From contig DAHWHT010000217.1 of assembly GCA_027335515.1 (NCBI GenBank), positions 1-8,889 on the forward strand: 8,889 nt of DNA. The letters are read 5' to 3'. Every line of letters begins with the position of its first letter. The stretch's first letter is position 1. Positions 7,543 through 8,889 of the stretch are shown here, one piece after another. The notes below the pieces were generated by a model, which worked only from the letters and a program-made list of their open reading frames with translations, was not told the origin of the DNA and did no database searches. Both the position numbers and the translations under genes were made by a program. The stretch comes from Clostridia bacterium (GTDB taxonomy: Bacteria; Bacillota_E; RBS10-35; JAJYVN01).

Positions 7543-7569
7543 CGGGCCAGGGGTGTCGCCTGGCGGCCG
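7543..7569 (+). other. Hairpin in the leader of the ABC transporter gene
   Basis: CGG-GCCAGG (7543-7551) pairs with CCTGGC and CCG (7559-7564, 7567-7569) around a 7-base loop, with a 2-base bulge. It lies in the 217-base gap between trpB and the transporter and has no T-tract, so it is not a standard intrinsic terminator. It could modulate transcription or protect an mRNA end. Chance folding of GC-rich sequence is also possible. I see no second T-box core and no convincing promoter in the gap. Confidence 0.3.
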
Positions 7570-7594
7570 TTCGCAGAGTGCGTTCTCCGTGCGC

Positions 7595-7601
7595 GGGGAG
7601 G
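7595..7601 (+). promoter_or_regulatory. Ribosome binding site that sets the transporter start
   Basis: GGGGAGG ends 8 bases before ATG 7610. This site favours 7610 over an ATG at 7614 in another frame, which opens only 22 codons before a TGA. Confidence 0.7.
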
Positions 7602-7609
7602 CCTGGGCG

Positions 7610-8889
7610 ATGGATGCGTGGCGGCGTTTTCGCAACGGCATGGCTGGTCTGTGGCGCGACTGGCCCTTCTGGCGAGGCCTGAATGTGGACTGGCGGGCGG
7701 TCCCCGCCGTGCGGCCGCGAAGCAACAGCATCGTCTTGTTGCTGCGCTATTTCCGGCCCCGTTGGCCGGCGGTGCTCTGGGTCATTTTGAATGTCATGTT
7801 CGGGGCCGCCCTCGGCGTCCTGCCCCCGCTGTATATCCGCAACATCATCGACGTCGCGCTGCCGCACCACAACGCCGCGCTGTTGGTCCACGACGCCCTG
7901 CTCCTGATCGGGGTGCAGCTGATCATCGCCACGACCGCGGCGATCGGCGGCTACCTCTTTGCCTGGGCGACCAATGGGGTTGTGCGCGATGTGCGACAGA
8001 CGGTGTTCGATCGCCTGCTGCGCATCCCCCTGCAGTCTCTGGAGGGCATGGGGGGTGCCGACGCGGCGAGCCGCACCGTGAACGACGTCGGGATCGTCGG
8101 TGGCAACTCACTGGTGTTCAACGGTATTACCGGGATCTTCTCCACCCTGCTCGCCACGATCGGGGCCGCGACCACCCTGGTTTCCACCCTGATCGTCATG
8201 TTTCGGCTCAACGCGGGCTTCGCCGTGATGGTGGTCGTCCTGTTGCCGCCGTTTCTGGTGCTGGCGCGGTTTGCGGCCCGCTGGCTGTATGCGGTCACGC
8301 GGCGGCAGTATGAGGTGCTGGCCAGTTTGAGCCGGCGGGTCGGTCGCGCGACCCGGATCTCGGAGGTATTGGCGTTGCGGTTGTTCGGCCAGGATGAGGC
8401 CGACGTGCGGGGGTTCAAGCGCGACAACGCCGTTCTGGCGGATTTGGGGATCTTTGCCCGCAACATCTCCCGGGGGTATGGAAACTTCTACGCGGTCGCC
8501 CCTGCGCTCGGGGTGGCGCTGATCTGGTGGTTCGGTGCGCACGGCATCTTCACCGGCGCCATGCAGCTTGGTACGGTGCTCGCCTTTGTGGCCTATGTGC
8601 ACCGCATCACGACGCCTGTGAGCACCCTCAGCGGGGTTTTCATCAACGTCCGCGGCATCCAGGCGGTCGGCGACCGCGTGGCGGAGCTCTTGGAGGCACA
8701 GGAGGGCGGCGAGGGCGGCGAGGGCGGCGAAGGCCGGGCGGTCGAGCCGACCGCTGGAGGGGTGCGCCTGACGTGGGAGGGTACCACGGTGGACGCCCGG
8801 GTCGGCGCGCCGCTGTGGGTGATCGCCCCGTCGCCGGACCTGCGAGCCCATCTGCGGCAGTTCTTGTGCGGGGCGCGGCCCGGGTCGGC
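7610..8889 (+). CDS. ABC exporter-type protein with a degenerate nucleotide-binding domain, partial
   Basis: The first 426 residues of a protein cut by the right edge. Residues about 40-362 are an ABC exporter membrane domain with six likely helices (about 53-76, 95-118, 172-196, 201-222, 293-310, 314-332). LPPLYIRNIIDVALP (71-85), RQTVFDRLLRIPL (129-141) and ASRTVNDVGIV (153-163) are typical of the family. A Gly-Glu linker (365-376) follows. A nucleotide-binding domain should start next. VGAPLWVIAPSPDLRAHLRQFLCGARPGS (398-426) lines up with the Walker A segment, yet PSPDLRAH replaces GPSGSGKST, so the P-loop Gly, Lys and Ser/Thr are lost. No other frame restores it. I infer a half-transporter with a dead or atypical ATP site, perhaps paired with a competent partner downstream. 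Substrate unknown. The first 28 residues contain five Trp. Whether it is co-transcribed with trp is unclear. Confidence 0.85.
   Translation, partial: MDAWRRFRNGMAGLWRDWPFWRGLNVDWRAVPAVRPRSNSIVLLLRYFRPRWPAVLWVILNVMFGAALGVLPPLYIRNIIDVALPHHNAALLVHDALLLIGVQLIIATTAAIGGYLFAWATNGVVRDVRQTVFDRLLRIPLQSLEGMGGADAASRTVNDVGIVGGNSLVFNGITGIFSTLLATIGAATTLVSTLIVMFRLNAGFAVMVVVLLPPFLVLARFAARWLYAVTRRQYEVLASLSRRVGRATRISEVLALRLFGQDEADVRGFKRDNAVLADLGIFARNISRGYGNFYAVAPALGVALIWWFGAHGIFTGAMQLGTVLAFVAYVHRITTPVSTLSGVFINVRGIQAVGDRVAELLEAQEGGEGGEGGEGRAVEPTAGGVRLTWEGTTVDARVGAPLWVIAPSPDLRAHLRQFLCGARPGS
8702..8728 (+). repeat. Three exact tandem copies of a 9-base unit
   Basis: GAGGGCGGC is repeated three times, followed by a diverged fourth copy (GAAGGCCGG). 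In frame it encodes Glu-Gly-Gly repeats that form the linker between the membrane domain and the putative nucleotide-binding domain of the transporter. The unit length keeps the frame, so copy number changes would only alter linker length. Confidence 0.85.

Noticed and set aside
7614..7682. 22-codon frame starting 4 bases after the transporter ATG, a possible leader peptide
   Set aside because: It has a single Trp codon and no ribosome binding site of its own, since the good site is spaced for 7610. No attenuator structure follows it.
7420..8313. 297-residue plus-strand frame in the transporter region
   Set aside because: It is out of frame with the transporter, whose own frame from 7610 gives six membrane helices and family motifs. 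This frame gives Arg/Gly-rich nonsense.

Overview
This window carries most of a tryptophan biosynthesis operon from what looks like a high-GC, spore-forming member of the Bacillota (Firmicutes). Two features suggest the lineage. The operon sits behind a tRNA-dependent T-box leader, a control device typical of that phylum. The left side also holds a remnant of a Ger(x)C-type spore-germination protein. Base composition is strongly GC-rich throughout and third codon positions are mostly G or C. I cannot name the genus.

Layout. Bases 1-261 show no supportable gene. A minus-strand reading frame (262-930, open to 960) encodes the C-terminal part of a Ger(x)C family protein that lacks its signal peptide, lipobox and N-terminal domain. 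It is probably a pseudogene. A stretch without recognisable genes follows (about 931-1284), with one strong inverted repeat that could end minus-strand transcription. A good promoter (1285-1313) then starts a T-box leader with a TGG (Trp) specifier, an antiterminator and an overlapping intrinsic terminator (1321-1586). Behind it lie trpE, trpG, trpD, trpC, trpF and trpB, all on the plus strand and tightly packed, with overlaps or gaps of 2 bases or less. After a 217-base gap, an ABC-exporter-type membrane protein begins at 7610 and runs off the right edge.

How the genes work together. TrpE and TrpG make anthranilate from chorismate and glutamine. TrpD adds phosphoribosyl. TrpF isomerises the product, TrpC closes the indole ring, and TrpB joins indole to serine. 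Uncharged tRNA-Trp binding the leader should let transcription pass the terminator. No trpA lies between trpB and the transporter, so the alpha subunit must be encoded elsewhere or be absent.

Points worth a second look: TrpC has Leu where the family has an active-site Glu (SESGI motif). TrpF has Glu where the family has its general-acid Asp. The transporter has a normal six-helix membrane domain, but the position of its Walker A motif is degenerate. Its N-terminus has five Trp codons within 28, directly downstream of the trp operon.
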